Shown piece by piece: positions 11,950-23,068 of a stretch of DNA of 64,000 nucleotides. The stretch is from Apiospora phragmitis (lineage: Eukaryota > Ascomycota > Sordariomycetes > Amphisphaeriales > Apiosporaceae). Positions within the stretch are counted from its first letter, which is position 1, and each line of letters starts with the position of its first letter. The notes under the pieces were generated by a model, which saw nothing but the letters and a program-made list of their open reading frames with translations, was not told the origin of the DNA and ran no database searches. Location: NCBI GenBank assembly GCA_038363925.1, contig JAQQWL010000002.1, forward strand, positions 496,001 through 560,000. The letters run 5' to 3'. The position numbers were made by a program, and so were the translations under genes.

Positions 11950-14087
11950 CCTTCGACATTCATATTCGAGATACTCTACCTTCTCTAGTCTTACCATGCC
12001 GTTCAAGTTGTGCTTTCTTATTCTCCAGAGCCTTACCGTCACGCAATCAATATTATGCGACAACAAGCAAGTATTCGGCGTAGTGTTGTGTCTTGTCGTG
12101 TCGTGCAGGTAATCAAGTCTCGGGTCCGAGTGATGACATGTTGATGGCAGTGAGAGCTGGAACATACACTGGTCTAGATGCGGATGTAAGCAGCGGCAAC
12201 CCAATAGGATCTCACCAACTGTAAGTACATTTCTGGCTAAGCGGCTTCATTGCGGATGTCAGATGAAGCCATCGAATGCCATGAGGGTGGTGACACAGCA
12301 GCCGAATTCCCCTTGCTTCCCGTATAGGGGCGAGCTCGTCATTGGTCGTTACTATTCCCGAACTGCTGATTACGGGGGCAGACATCTTGATCAAGTCTGG
12401 ATGGGGGGGATCTTTCCCTCTTTCGAAGCTGGACCTCCTTCAACGAGCGGGAAGTCTGGTATATGTCCCCTCTCATCATACCATCATATCATCGTAACCA
12501 AACAACGAAGATGGACCCCTCGGGCGAGCCGAGGCAAGCAGACCCTTCTGGGAAAAAGCGAGGGGAGTTCGGAAAGGGATGGCGCCCATGCTTGCTTCTT
12601 TTTCCCCGGAATACGTTTGGTGGAGAGACAGTGCCTCAGCTGGGCTTCATGAACGGCACCGGGGACTGGAACACCGATAAACGTGGCTGTCCTAGCGAGG
12701 CTCGAGACCCGACAATACGAACGGCTGGATTAACATGGTGACATCCGATTTCGATATATACAGCCTCATCCGCCAGCTTGGGTCGAGTATGTAGGATGCT
12801 TTCATTCTTAGTCAGGGGAGGGAGATGACAGGCTTGACCCGGCTTCTTGGTCCCCATGATGAGGCAAGTGTCGACCAACCCAGCCTTCAAAGGTTGCATC
12901 CAGTAATCCGGAGTTCCCCAGCTGAGCCGCTTTCGATGGTTCAAAATAGATCGCTTCGAGGGTGGGTTTTGAGACTCGAGCCGAAGTCCCCGACCCCGCA
13001 CTGATGCTTATGCTTATCTCTCCCCCGAATGTACGATTACGATAGCGATGCCGATAACGATAAGACTTACAACGGAGTACTTCGGGGATGATATAATGCT
13101 TTCCTACCTACGAACGCAAACATGAGCGCAATATCCATGCGGGTAACAAACCACAAACCCATAGCCAGCCACCGGGCAATCTACTAATGAGATTGCGTCC
13201 GATGTTTCCCACGCTCTTGTTTTCTTTGTGGCGGTGACTGTGCCAAAAGTGACTCGTGATTGCTCACCGACATGACCCGTGCTGAAGCTTACACAAAGAG
13301 GAAGGGAGCGTTAAGCCGAATTCGTCTGGTCATATCCACGGCGGTCACGTTCTTCAGTCAGTCAGAGAGTGTTCCTTAAGGAAGAAGGGGTCGCCGCCCC
13401 GCTATGTGTCCCGCCTCCCCCTCCTACCAAATCAGAGGATCCCCTTTTGCCTGTCTTTATTCAATCTTCAGTGCCTCGCTTCTCTTTCAACCGGTCTGGT
13501 CCCAGGCGCAGCACCCACTTTACAAGGCAGACCTCCACCCCATGTCAGTCGTCAGTCGTCACTCCAAACTCCCCCATCAATCAATCAATCACCTGCAACA
13601 CTCTACAGTAAGTTGAAGCCATTTCCCATCCACATCTTCAACACTTGCACGCATTCCCATCAGCCTTCCCATCCGTACCTGCGGAATCCTGGTAAGTCGA
13701 GTCTAAATCAACCAGAAATACATTCCCCAATACAGTCAATCCCAGTCATTCCCTAGATACATACCATTACGTGCAGTTACCCAGTCAGGAGGTTCGTTCG
13801 CGCCTGGATTAGGTAGGCAGACACCCATTCGGGTGGTAGTGTGAAGTCACCTCAAGTCAGGCCGATCAGTCATCCGCCGAACCGGTGGCACTGTTTCGAC
13901 CAGGCAGGCACCTTATCGCCCCAAACCATCCCTCTTTCCTATTTCTAAGCACCCTCCAACAACTACATCCCATCACCATCGTCATTTAACCTAGCATCAC
14001 CTACACTTCATCATCACAGTACTGGTATTGATTTCCCAAGTAAAGAACACCAACCTCCACCGCTAGTCGTCACTCATCACCGCCAAG
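11950..14087. other. intergenic plus atg8 promoter and pyrimidine-rich leader
   Basis: No supported gene. The last 700 bases (about 13,400-14,087) are C- and T-rich on the plus strand, with runs such as CATCACCATCGTC, as usual for a transcribed 5' leader. A GTAAGT at about 13,608 hints at a 5'-UTR intron, but the acceptor is not certain. From 11,950 to about 13,300 nothing is recognised. Confidence 0.5.
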
Positions 14088-14754
14088 ATGCGCTCCAAGT
14101 TCAAGGACGAGCACCCCTTCGAGAAGCGCAAGGCCGAGGCCGAGCGCATCCGACAGAAATACGCCGACCGTATTCCAGTAAGTTATCTGCATCGTGTCTT
14201 TGTCTTTTACCATGGTCGTCTGGCCTGGTTTGGGGCGCCCAACGACTCCAGGACAACACAGCAACTACAAAGCGCCTATCTCTCCGTCTAATCAACCCCA
14301 CCCAACGCCGAACGCCCATCGCCGCATCGTCGAATCTCTTGCCTCGATGTCTTGATCCGACTTGGATAATCATATTCACCGACCAACACATTATGAGCCA
14401 GTTGCTGACACGACATTTGCTTCTAGGTCATCTGCGAGAAGGTCGAGAAGTCTGACATCGCTACTATCGACAAGAAGAAGTACCTCGTCCCCGCAGATCT
14501 CACCGTCGGCCAGTTCGTCTACGTCATCCGCAAGCGCATCAAGCTGTCGCCCGAGAAGGCCATCTTCATCTTCGTCGATGAGGTCCTGCCCCCAACCGCT
14601 GCCTTGATGAGCAGCATCTACGAGGAGCACAAGGACGAGGATGGGTACGTGTTTTTTTCCCCATGACTATGTACTGGCGACCCGGACTAACACACCGACC
14701 AGCTTCCTGTACATCACCTACTCGGGCGAGAACACGTTCGGCGAGTCGGCTTGA
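14088..14754 (+). CDS. atg8: autophagy ubiquitin-like protein Atg8
   Basis: Three exons, 14088..14177, 14427..14644 and 14703..14754, encode 119 aa with no break. The introns are 249 and 58 nt with GTAAGT and GTACGT donors. The protein opens with [20 protein letters not shown] (N-terminal helices) and continues with the ubiquitin fold: [40 protein letters not shown] and [15 protein letters not shown]. Gly116 is followed by three residues that Atg4 removes, so the exposed glycine can be joined to phosphatidylethanolamine on the phagophore. Atg8 drives autophagosome growth and cargo binding in the cytosol and on autophagic membranes. It is normally single copy and highly conserved, which makes it the best anchor in this window. 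Confidence 0.98.
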
Positions 14755-14867
14755 GCGACGTCCCTCTTCCTCTCACATTGATACAATCGACGGCGTTCAC
14801 GGTTAGGGTTTACACGATGCGCGTATGGATTTCTCGTTAAGAGCTTGCGATGGACGCATTATGGATA

Positions 14868-16912
14868 CGGCAGAGCAGCTAGGTAGCAATGGAATGCCCA
14901 TGCGGCAATGAATTTGCACCGGATTTGCATCCGTCGGCAGTAGTTTGGTAATGCTTCGTATTCTTCTGGTCTACACTCTTCCCACATTTGGCAGGACGGA
15001 TATGCTGGGTTTGAAGACAATACCCAGAAGACTCGGTAGCCCTGCTGATTGCCAATCCATACATCATCAGAGGCACTTGGCCCATCAAACCTATGTCTGT
15101 TCCTGGTGATCTATGGTCCTATTTGTCTGCCAGTTCTTGCCTTTCTTGTACCTGGGAAAACGGTGTATATTGCATTGCGTACAACTGCGCCATGAACGGC
15201 TCATCTGCGAATGCTGACAGTAGGTTGATCTCGCAGTACGGGTAAACCTGTTCATCGTCCCCAGCCATAATCCCACCATCTACAATGTCGTATTCCCCTA
15301 TCTGGAGCGGGTCCACCCTGGTATCGTTTCTAGTTAGTTGATATCTTTCAGCTTATTAGTTCCCGCAACTACAGCATGTAGCTCTATATGATATTATCCA
15401 CTCTAGCCTCGCTTGATGTCTTGTCCAATCTGCTATTCTCCTTGCCACTTGGTGGTGGGCTTGGAACGCCCCTCTTCGCTACTGCTCCCTTGATGTGCGG
15501 GCACATCGCTTCAATCGATTCACTGTATCCTAGTACGATCAGACAGATATGCCTTCATGAAGCCGCAGGTGATCCAGGATCAGTTGGTTGGGGTCTGGCA
15601 GTTCTCCAGGGCTGCTGCGTCTTATGGTTATTGGATCGGAGCCATGGAAGGTAGAGAGGTATGTCGGTGCGAGAGGGACTGACTACTGTTGGCTTCGAAT
15701 GTACTGAGGCTGGATACCTATCTAGGAGACAGGGGCGTTGTCTATCCTCACTCTTCCGGGCCCAGGCGAGGATGGGGCGGAATTACAGCTGACAGGGCAT
15801 GATGTTGGCGGTTGTTCCAAGCATGATTGGGGCCAGTGTCACATATCCACTGTGGTGAACTTGAATGAGGAGCTCGCTGTCTGGCAAATCTTTCAGATAG
15901 TTCTATCTTTCTTGGGAAATCCGGGGAAGATGCCAACTACTCCAGTACCAGCCAGTTCTCCAACCGCCATTACACTGCCGGCCAGCCATTTCATTTCAGA
16001 TATCTCATTGCTAATTGGGGTCCAGTAACCGCACACGCCGGTTTGTCCTTTCTTTACTAGCAGCAAAGGTTCTCAATAATCGTCCTTACTACCTTGACCC
16101 TCCTGACCTCATGTAACTTACATATCCCTCAACGTGTCAGCGCCGTCTCTTGTTGACCCTAGGCCAGGTTGTCAGCTGGAGTGATGGGATGCACCACGAA
16201 GCGGAACTTGGCCGGATCCCTCTGCTGTATCCCTCACCAGACTCAGTCCGCCAGCCGGGCGTTCTGTTTCTGCTGCTGCTGCTGCGAGCTACTCGTACTG
16301 TTGAACTGGGCCATCATGCCGACCTCGCGGGGCGACTCGTGCAATCGACGATGGGAGTGTCCGAGAGTGAGACGAGAAGGGTAATGGGGTTAAGTGGCCG
16401 GTCATTATAGGGAGTCTAGTTGAGGAACATGCCATCATGTTCGTTGCTTCAAGCCAAACGAATATTCCAGAATGCTCTCGCCAAAAGTGATATTACAAAT
16501 CCATGGTCAAGTGTACAAACAGACTGCTTTCTGGCTGGCCATAACTGAACTCGGAAACGTCTTGAGCCCACACGAATTCTCTGTAGACCAGCTCACATTG
16601 GCATATCACGAGGACACTGATCTCACTATTTCCATGGTGGATGTCGCCCCACTCGCCCAGGCCGCCGATGTAGTGCAGCAGCAGCTTCGCGCTCCGCCGC
16701 ATCGTGTTCTCGACCTCGGACACGCTCAGGCCAACGCCGCCGCCGCGACGAGGAGGAGGGCAGGAACGACAGGCGCACGTAGTCGTCGTGCTGCGTCATG
16801 GGGGTTGTCTTGGGCCGGGTGCGCGCCCGCCTGGTAGATCAGGAAGGTGGTTGGGACCAGGCCGGCGATGAAGTCCTTTTCGCTGACCGGGGGGAGGGCG
16901 TAGAACCTGTCC
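14868..16912 (-). pseudogene. decayed minus-strand gene, unknown function
   Basis: Protein-like stretches succeed one another on the minus strand but in changing frames. The ATG at 16912 opens MDRFYALPPVSEKDFIAGLV, continued by MTQHDDYVRLSFLPSSS and SEVENTMRRSAKLLLHYIGG. Further down come FRFVVHPITPADNL near 16190, WLAGSVMAVGELAGTGVVGI near 15970, DPNQLILDHLRLHEG near 15580, EAMCPHIKGAVAKRGV near 15480, CEINLLSAFADEPFMAQLY near 15220 and WEECRPEEYEALPNYCRRM near 14960, with a stop near 14868. Some gaps could be introns, but several shifts have no splice signals. The family is not recognised. It ends about 115 bp past the atg8 stop and has a mariner element 27 bp upstream of its start. Confidence 0.4.
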
Positions 16913-16939
16913 ATCTTTGTTCTCGGTCACTGGGGGGAA

Positions 16940-16977
16940 GGTAAAGTGACCTCGTAAAAGTCTGCGCACGCACCACC
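16940..16977 (+). repeat. left terminal inverted repeat of the mariner element
   Basis: Begins GGTAAAGTGACCTCG and contains GTCTGCGCACGCACCACC, which matches the reverse complement of the right repeat exactly over that last block. Confidence 0.88.
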
Positions 16978-17050
16978 AACACCTCAAATCTCATTTCATC
17001 ATCTTTTCCTTCCTTCTAACTTACTTTCACTATAACTCTATTAAATCAAC

Positions 17051-18163
17051 ATGGATTTAAACGAGCTCGGTTGTATTTTAACCGCAGATCGCAAGCCAAA
17101 TGGCGAATACTCTTCCGAAGCTGTTGCGGCCATTTCCGCGCTCTCCATCGCCGGTGTACCAAGGCGCACCATTGCCGACGCGTTTGGTACGCGTCGGCCA
17201 GCTATTATTAATAACCTCGTGAAGCGCTTCATTGAACGAAAAACACCAAAAAAAGAAGCCGAGACCTGGTCGCCCTCATAGATTATCGACTCGGTAAGAG
17301 CGCTATCTATTTTAGTTGGTACGCCGGAAGCCCCGTGCTACTTGGAGGGAGCTCTGCTTAGACATGAATGTGATGCTAGGGTCCAGACCACGCTCCTTCT
17401 CCGTCGACACCGCACGCCTCAACCTACGTAAAAGGAGGATCGGCCACTGGCGCGCTGCGAAGTGCATCCTCTTAACGAATGATGACGCCAAAGAGAGACT
17501 CTCTTTCTGCCGTTATTGGTCCTCGCCGGCGCGTTTGAGACAGCTGATGCTCTGCCTCTTTTCCGACGAATGCACGATCTAGAATGCACCGTACATACCG
17601 GGCCGTTAGGTCTTCCGGTACTGTTTAGAACGCTTCCGGAAGGACCTAATTAACCCTGAACCTTATTTTAGGCCTCGGATTAGCTTTATGGTGTAGGTAA
17701 TAGTGTGGCAGAGGGATAGAGAGGCTAGGACTTCCCCCTTATCTTTTGCCGGGGAGATCCCGACTCTCCAGGCGGCGGCTTTACTTCTACCCGGTATATT
17801 GAGGTTTTAGAGGCTGCCCTTCTTCTTTTTTACGAGCCTAGGGACCCTTTTATATAGGATAACGCGCGTATATATCGATCTAACCCCGTAAAGGAGTTCC
17901 TCGAATTAAAGGGCATCTGGACGATTTAATGGCCTGCCTATTCACCCGATCTGAACCCTATTAAACAGGTGTAGAAGGCCCTTAAGCTTAAAATATATGA
18001 AATAGAGCCTTAATTTTAATACTTTAAAGAGAATATAGTACACGAAACGTATGCGAAGGAGATAATTAAGAGGGCGTGGGCTGTACTAGATCCGGAGATA
18101 ATATTCCGGCTATTACGTTCTATCCCTCGTCGCATAGCTGCTGTGCGGCGCGTAAAGGGCTAG
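17051..18163 (+). pseudogene. Tc1/mariner transposase, broken
   Basis: It starts with an ATG (MDLNELGCILTADRKPNG) and a helix-turn-helix segment (RRTIADAFGTRRPAIINNLV), which would bind the inverted repeats. RKPRATWRELCLDMNV follows in another frame after about 17300. The catalytic part survives as SDECTI (first acidic residue), NARIYRS and WPAYSPDLNPI, the hallmark of IS630/Tc1/mariner DDE enzymes, near 17860-17960. At least six in-frame stops and a frameshift prevent expression. Several stops replace expected tryptophans, for example the position after KQV in the SPDLNPI block. Confidence 0.85.
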
Positions 18164-18288
18164 TATAGTCACTATTAAAATGTATACGATTACGATTAAA
18201 ATAAACCTGAATATAACCGATTTACAGCTAATTTAACTGCGTTATTACTATTTAAAGATGGTGGTAAAAGTGCTGGAAATCGGCTGCA

Positions 18289-18326
18289 GGTGGTGCGTGC
18301 GCAGACTTTAGCGAGGTGATTTTACC
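18289..18326 (-). repeat. right terminal inverted repeat of the mariner element
   Basis: Reverse complement begins GGTAAAATCACCTCG and pairs with 16940-16977 with four mismatches in 38. Confidence 0.88.
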
Positions 18327-18460
18327 TACCTAAAGACTTGTATAAGTGGTTTAGGATCTTAAAAGAAGGGTAGATAGATATCTACGAAGACCGGGGTTCT
18401 CAGATGGTTCTTGTGGTTTGCTACTTACCTCTCGAGTAAAGTAAAGGGTGTGGTCCGAGG

Positions 18461-18877
18461 ATGGAGTCTTGGAGAGCAAATATCAAAGCTGCTTACAAAC
18501 ATCAATGGAATTATATAGATGACCCTTCTAGAATACCACGTCTTTATTCTTCTTTATCTTTTGATGCCTTAACAATGTTCATTAATTACATGTCACAATT
18601 CTTACATCAAAGACTGGCGAACATTCCTTTGTCTTATGTCAACTACGGACTTCATCCTGCGTCAGAGCTGTGTCGCGACACCTTAACCTATCTGGTCCAT
18701 GGAGGCATCCACAAAGCTCGAAGCAGGGCGGATCACGAGGGGGATCACGAGGTGGCCGTAGAGATCCTCGTCAGTCTTGAGAACAAGATCTGCATTTTCG
18801 AATTGCAGATCAGTGTTGACGACAAGATGATCGGAATTCTCCAACTCCTCATCAGGCGGATTTACTCAGCGTGTTGA
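18461..18877 (+). CDS. hypothetical ORF beside the mariner element
   Basis: A 138-aa ATG-initiated frame with no recognised domain. Its first half (ESWRANIKAAYKHQWNYIDD, LSFDALTMFINYMSQFLHQ) is AT-rich, unlike neighbouring genes. Its last part overlaps, on the opposite strand, the PRMT-like fragment and an acidic minus-strand frame, which suggests that the second half is a shadow. It may be a scrap of a transposable element or a chance frame. Confidence 0.25.
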   Translation: MESWRANIKAAYKHQWNYIDDPSRIPRLYSSLSFDALTMFINYMSQFLHQRLANIPLSYVNYGLHPASELCRDTLTYLVHGGIHKARSRADHEGDHEVAVEILVSLENKICIFELQISVDDKMIGILQLLIRRIYSAC

Positions 18878-18932
18878 GCATGGACTCGTACAACAAGAAA
18901 TAGCCCATCCACTCTGAGATGATGATGTCCAC
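18867..18932 (-). pseudogene. fragment of a PRMT1/Hmt1-type protein arginine methyltransferase
   Basis: The minus strand reads VDIIISEWMGYFLLYES followed by MLNTL. This is the double-E loop region of type I protein arginine methyltransferases (first catalytic Glu in SEWMGY, second in LYESM), nearly unchanged. No SAM-binding motif is found upstream and no THW loop downstream, and stops follow at once. In the next frame an acidic stretch (ENSDHLVVNTDLQFENAD) runs to about 18690, whose relation is unclear. This is a gene fragment rather than a working enzyme; the true PRMT1 gene should lie elsewhere. Confidence 0.6.
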
Positions 18933-19033
18933 ATTTCAGCGATGCCCTCCCGAACCAAAGGCAGATAGGGTATTTGCCTGTTCGTTTTATTCACAATACC
19001 AGACTTCGTGGCACCATCACCCTGATTCGCTGA

Positions 19034-20471
19034 TCATCCTTGACACAATATGCCGGTTGTGATACTTAGCTCTCGGGACCGGGATGATTCTTCTGCTGAG
19101 ATGAAGACGACAAAGACGATGTGGCCTTTCTTCTTGTAATCGTCCGAAAGCGAAGGTGACGAGGCTGACTTCTTAAGGTTGAAGCCACGGAAAGACGGCA
19201 AAATCGGGATGCGGGACTTGTCACTGCGTCGGCTAGGGGATCGTCGTGGCTGTAGCATTTCCTCATCATCGCCGAAGTCGTCGCTGGGCGCCGTCTGCTG
19301 CTGCTCGTGGGCGGCGATGCGGGTATCGAGGATCGTCTTGTTGATGCCCCAGACCTCGGGGGTGTAGGTCTGGGGCCGGTCATCTTCGGGCTTGCCTTTC
19401 AGATCATAGGCGGTACCGGCGGCGGGTTCTCGTGGCCGGAGATGCTGCTGACGGCGACGGTGGCGAGGAGAAGCGACAGGAGTCTTAGACAGCTCAATCT
19501 CCTCTGGTTCTTCCTCCACCGTCGGCAGGTACTGGGTCCGCGAGCGCGGGAGGCCACCGCCACGGCTACCGCCAGCAGGAGGCCCCATCAGACCCGACGA
19601 GGATGCTTGGCTCAACATGTTGAGGTTCCTCAGGTCCTCCTCGTACTGCGGGCTGTGGGGATGCTGGGGCAGCGCGAGTCTCTTCTTCTTCTTCTTTTCC
19701 GGCGAGAAGTCCTCGCACGTGGTCGACATCGCGACGGGAGGCAACGGCAAGAAGTCCGCCTCCTCCTCCACGTCCTCCTGTAGTGGCTGCTGCTTCTGTT
19801 GCTTCTGCTCCTCGTAGCTGTACTGCACATCCATGACGGAGTAGTCTTCCTGGGCGCGGCCCCCGTTGGCCTCGCGCGACTGCAGCTTGCGGACGCAGTC
19901 GTGGAACTGGGCGTCGCTGAGATCGGCCAGGCTGGTGATGGCCTGGAAACTGGTGGTGGTGGTGGTGGGAAGAGCCGAGGTGGTGGCATTACTGCCGATC
20001 CCGAAACCTATCAAGTTTCGAAGTCAGTATCACTCTTTCACCGAATGACTCAAAGCTCTCAAATTGACTTTATACAATTCAACAGAATATGAATCACCCA
20101 ACTACAAGAAGCGCTTGGAATTGAATGGATGCCAAGATTACCTAACTTACCAGGGGGTGGCAAGGCCGAGATAGTCCAGACGATCTGGACGTGCTTGGCG
20201 GTGCTCGCCACGATCGTCTCGAGCGGGCGGCCGCCCGCGCCGGTGATGCGCGGCATCTGGAGAATGTGGTCGGGGGCCTTGACGGCGCCGGCGGCGACCT
20301 GGGCGACGTCGGCGTGGACGAAGGCGCGCTTGGTGGTGGCGCCGGGGACGATCGGGACGATCAGCACCGGCGGTGGTTGTCGGTACGCCAGCTTCAGGCC
20401 GGCGGGCTCGGCCAGCTTGAGGACGACGAGGGCGAGGTAGGGGGGCTCCTCGGGGGCGGAGGGGGAGACAT
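19034..20471 (-). CDS. conserved-looking hypothetical protein, two exons, likely frameshift near the start
   Basis: Exon 1 (to 20151) and exon 2 (20007..19034) are joined by a 143-nt intron with a GTAAGT donor and TAG acceptor, giving ALPPPGFGIGSNATTS across the junction. Exon 1 encodes a compact segment (YLALVVLKLAEPAGLKLAYR, LIVPIVPGATTKRAF, GRPLETIVASTAKHVQIVWT) that looks like a folded beta-rich domain. Exon 2 is low complexity: Thr-, Gln- and Glu-rich, a run of five Lys, then a basic Ser/Arg C-terminus. The only ATG upstream of exon 1 (20471) is one base out of frame; two C-runs between 20438 and 20466 could hide a missing base. Otherwise translation would begin at the internal MLIVPIV near 20367. 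No family is recognised. Confidence 0.6.
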
Positions 20472-22423
20472 GATGATGATGGTGGTTTGAGAGAGGGATA
20501 GAGAGATGGCTTTGCCGCTGTTGTTGATGATGGCGATGAAAAATTCTTAAAAGAATTGGTCAAGAGTCGTGTTGGTTTACTCAAGGGAAAAATTCGCAAG
20601 GGCAGAAACTTGATCTGTTTATCTGTGTTTGAGGGCTTCGTTCGGTACGCATCGGTCTGTGCTCGCGGCCGGGGCGACGATGAGGTCGGCGATGTTGCCC
20701 ACTGAGCTGAGCTTACAGTGGTCAGTGGTATGCTCAAACACTGGCATTGCCAGCTCTTTAGAGTGGCAGGTCAAGTCACTTCCCATGAACAATGCTACAA
20801 ATTGCCCTGAAAGCAAGCTATACTTCTCACATATTATTCTCTCAACCAGCATGTTCACAGTTTCGAGTCTCGATGTTATTTTGCATTCGGTCCTCTGTCT
20901 CACTAATGAGTTTCCTAGCTAGGAGGCCATATGTAAATAGCAGTCATATCTATGGCATACCTTTATATCCCGAAAGGCTCGAAACTGCCAAGAAAGGGGC
21001 GCATCGACGGTGAGTATGACCTTTCACAGGATACGCACAGCTCTCTCACATCGTGAGTGCAGTAGATGCATCAAATATCATGATTCTTTGAGGCAAGGTG
21101 TCAAGGCAAACCATGTAGCCTTTTCTCCTACCTGCCCAGACAGCTAGTAATATATCACTTGCAATCGAGAACACGCTGTCGAGCCTCCCAGGTTTGGCCC
21201 GTCTTGCTAACTCGATATATCACGGCCGTGTATCCGTGCCGGTGCCACCTACATAATATATAAATATTATACTCTACAGTTCCTTGATCTCCGAAAACAT
21301 CCTAGAAACCTATGGAGTTCTTTTTACGACTTGTTCACTATAACCCTTGAATAGCTAGCTGTCTTTTATGCCGTCAGTCACATCCCAGTTAAGAATTTGT
21401 ACGATCTGGTGCCCCTCTTAGGGTTAATGGCATATTAACCTCTCAACGGGGTTCGTGCAAGTGTTGTTTGGTCTCATTTTGCATCTCTCTACCAGCTTGA
21501 TATGGCTTTGAGCCACATTGTCCGAGCAAGTCACGATCTCGGATCGTAGCAATGATGACATTGGGCCTCGTGGCTTGCACGGCAGGACCGATCCTTCTTT
21601 TGGGCATCATCCGCTGGGTGTGCCCGCGCTCGAGGAAACCGTGTCGGGACTTGAGATGAAGGGTCCTGACACCTCAGGCCAGCCCAGCGGTCATCTCCAT
21701 GGACCATTGCGGAATCGAGGAGGCAGTCCCATCCCAGATAGGGTTTTCTGAGTTCTCTGATCAACCCCCGGCGGCGACAAATCGTGCAGATGAGCAGAGG
21801 GCTGACTCCATGTCGACTGCCTGCACGCAGCCTGCCTACATATGTAAATCAGAAAGCAGGGGCTTTCTCGATGGGCACGTGCTTACCCAGTCCGGCGATG
21901 CACATATCTGTTTTGATTACAGTGCGGTTGTCTCGGGTGGCAATATGCACTGTCGATTCAGCTGGCTGGGTCAATAGTCAGTTCGCCGTAGAAAGAGGGC
22001 GGCGGGAACCAGAGCCCCCCTGGCGGCCTGGGGTTCCTGGGGTTCCTGGGGTTCCTGCGTCATCGGAGTTCAAGACGGGGAAGCAGAACCAATTACCTAC
22101 TTCTTCTTGCTTGACAGACGTTAGTGCAGCAGCAAAGCCACGGCGGCTGTGGCACCCAAATATAGCCAGTCAACGGCGCCGAACAATCCTTCCTGCGTCA
22201 GACTCAGAATCCTTCAGGTATGCAAGCAGCAATCAAGCAAGCATGGATGGATGGTGTGGTGCCACACACACCTTTGGTTGGTGGCTACCCGCAGAAAGAA
22301 AAAGAAAACACCATCGACGCTTATCGCACTCGGGTGGTAGTAGCAAATATTGGCTGGCTGTGCAGCCAATCATGCGGCTCTCCACGATGCAGTCCGCCTT
22401 TCGCGGGTTCATCTAGAATACGG
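20472..22423. other. intergenic
   Basis: No supported gene. At about 22,027-22,056 the plus strand carries three tandem copies of a 10-bp unit GGGGTTCCTG. Frames across this region lack motifs. Nothing else recognised. Confidence 0.45.
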
Positions 22424-22711
22424 CTACGGGAAATATTCAAGCTTATACGCGCCTCCTTGGCTACCGCAATAACAATTGCCGTACGCATCCTTCCAGCGTT
22501 TGGGGTCTAAAGGGGAAGGGTCCATGACGTTCTCTCGCAAGGCTCCCGTCGGTGCATGGCCTACCGTGAAATGGTTGCTGTACGCATCTTTCCAGTGTTC
22601 GGGGTCTAAAAAGGGGTCGAAGAGGTGTTCCCGCGAGATTCCTGTCAGTGCATTACCATCACCTTGGTCCGCGCCGACTCTTTTCTCTCGGGCTTTCAAA
22701 ACAGTTATCAC
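22424..22711 (-). CDS. hypothetical ORF with a duplicated 33-residue unit
   Basis: An open frame on the minus strand contains two copies of a unit: ISREHLFDPFLDPEHWKDAY and, 33 residues later, LRENVMDPSPLDPKRWKDAY, each followed by a short Asn/Cys/His segment. At the DNA level the copies (about 22478-22560 and 22577-22655) are roughly three-quarters identical. Synonymous differences and a kept frame suggest past protein selection. There is no ATG at the frame start; a TTTTTAG|TG at about 22711 could be a splice acceptor, so this may be the last exon of a small gene. No family recognised. Confidence 0.35.
   Translation of the reverse strand: MITVLKAREKRVGADQGDGNALTGISREHLFDPFLDPEHWKDAYSNHFTVGHAPTGALRENVMDPSPLDPKRWKDAYGNCYCGSQGGAYKLEYFP
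22478..22655. repeat. imperfect direct repeat, period about 99 bp, two copies
   Basis: Both copies share GTACGCATC, TTCCAG, GGGGTCTAAA and a run ending in TC-CG-GA/GTC-GTGCAT; they encode the duplicated unit on the minus strand. Confidence 0.7.
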
Positions 22712-23068
22712 TAAAAATCCTTTATCAGGATACTATTATTTCTTTTCCTGCTCACATTAGACTCTGATGATCGACGGGTGATCCTGTCTCTCTTTGCTTT
22801 TTGTCTCCCACGTCAGTCTGGCCCCCTCTCCGTTCCGAATAGGCGCGTCTGGCTTATTACTTACTAGGCGGAAGGGAGGGATTTCGGTCGCCATCTGTTC
22901 TCTCCATCTCTTCTTGTCGCACAGTAATCAAGCCACCTGGAGAGTTCGTTAGCCTCGCTTTGGTTGACTCGTCCTCTCGATTCTTCCGCTTGTACGGGTG
23001 AAAGAAACTTCGTTTCTTTTGGGCACATCTCGCCACTGGGCTTCGGAACGAACATATCATACCCAGCC

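Larger units (their letters stand above)
16940..18326 (+). mobile_element. Tc1/mariner-type DNA transposon, degenerate
   Basis: The element is bounded by 38-bp terminal inverted repeats (16940-16977 and 18289-18326) with only four mismatches. It contains a plus-strand transposase relic between 17051 and 18163. Length is about 1.39 kb. A TA lies just outside the right repeat but AA outside the left, so the target-site duplication is not clean. Several TGG codons have become TAG or TAA, as expected of repeat-induced point mutation in ascomycetes. Confidence 0.85.

Noticed and set aside
14088..14291. Read-through 67-aa form of Atg8
   Set aside because: It only runs through the first intron; the spliced three-exon form restores the full conserved protein.
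22964..23068. N-terminal extension of the single-pass membrane protein
   Set aside because: It begins at TTG; the first ATG is at 23069 and no upstream exon is evident.
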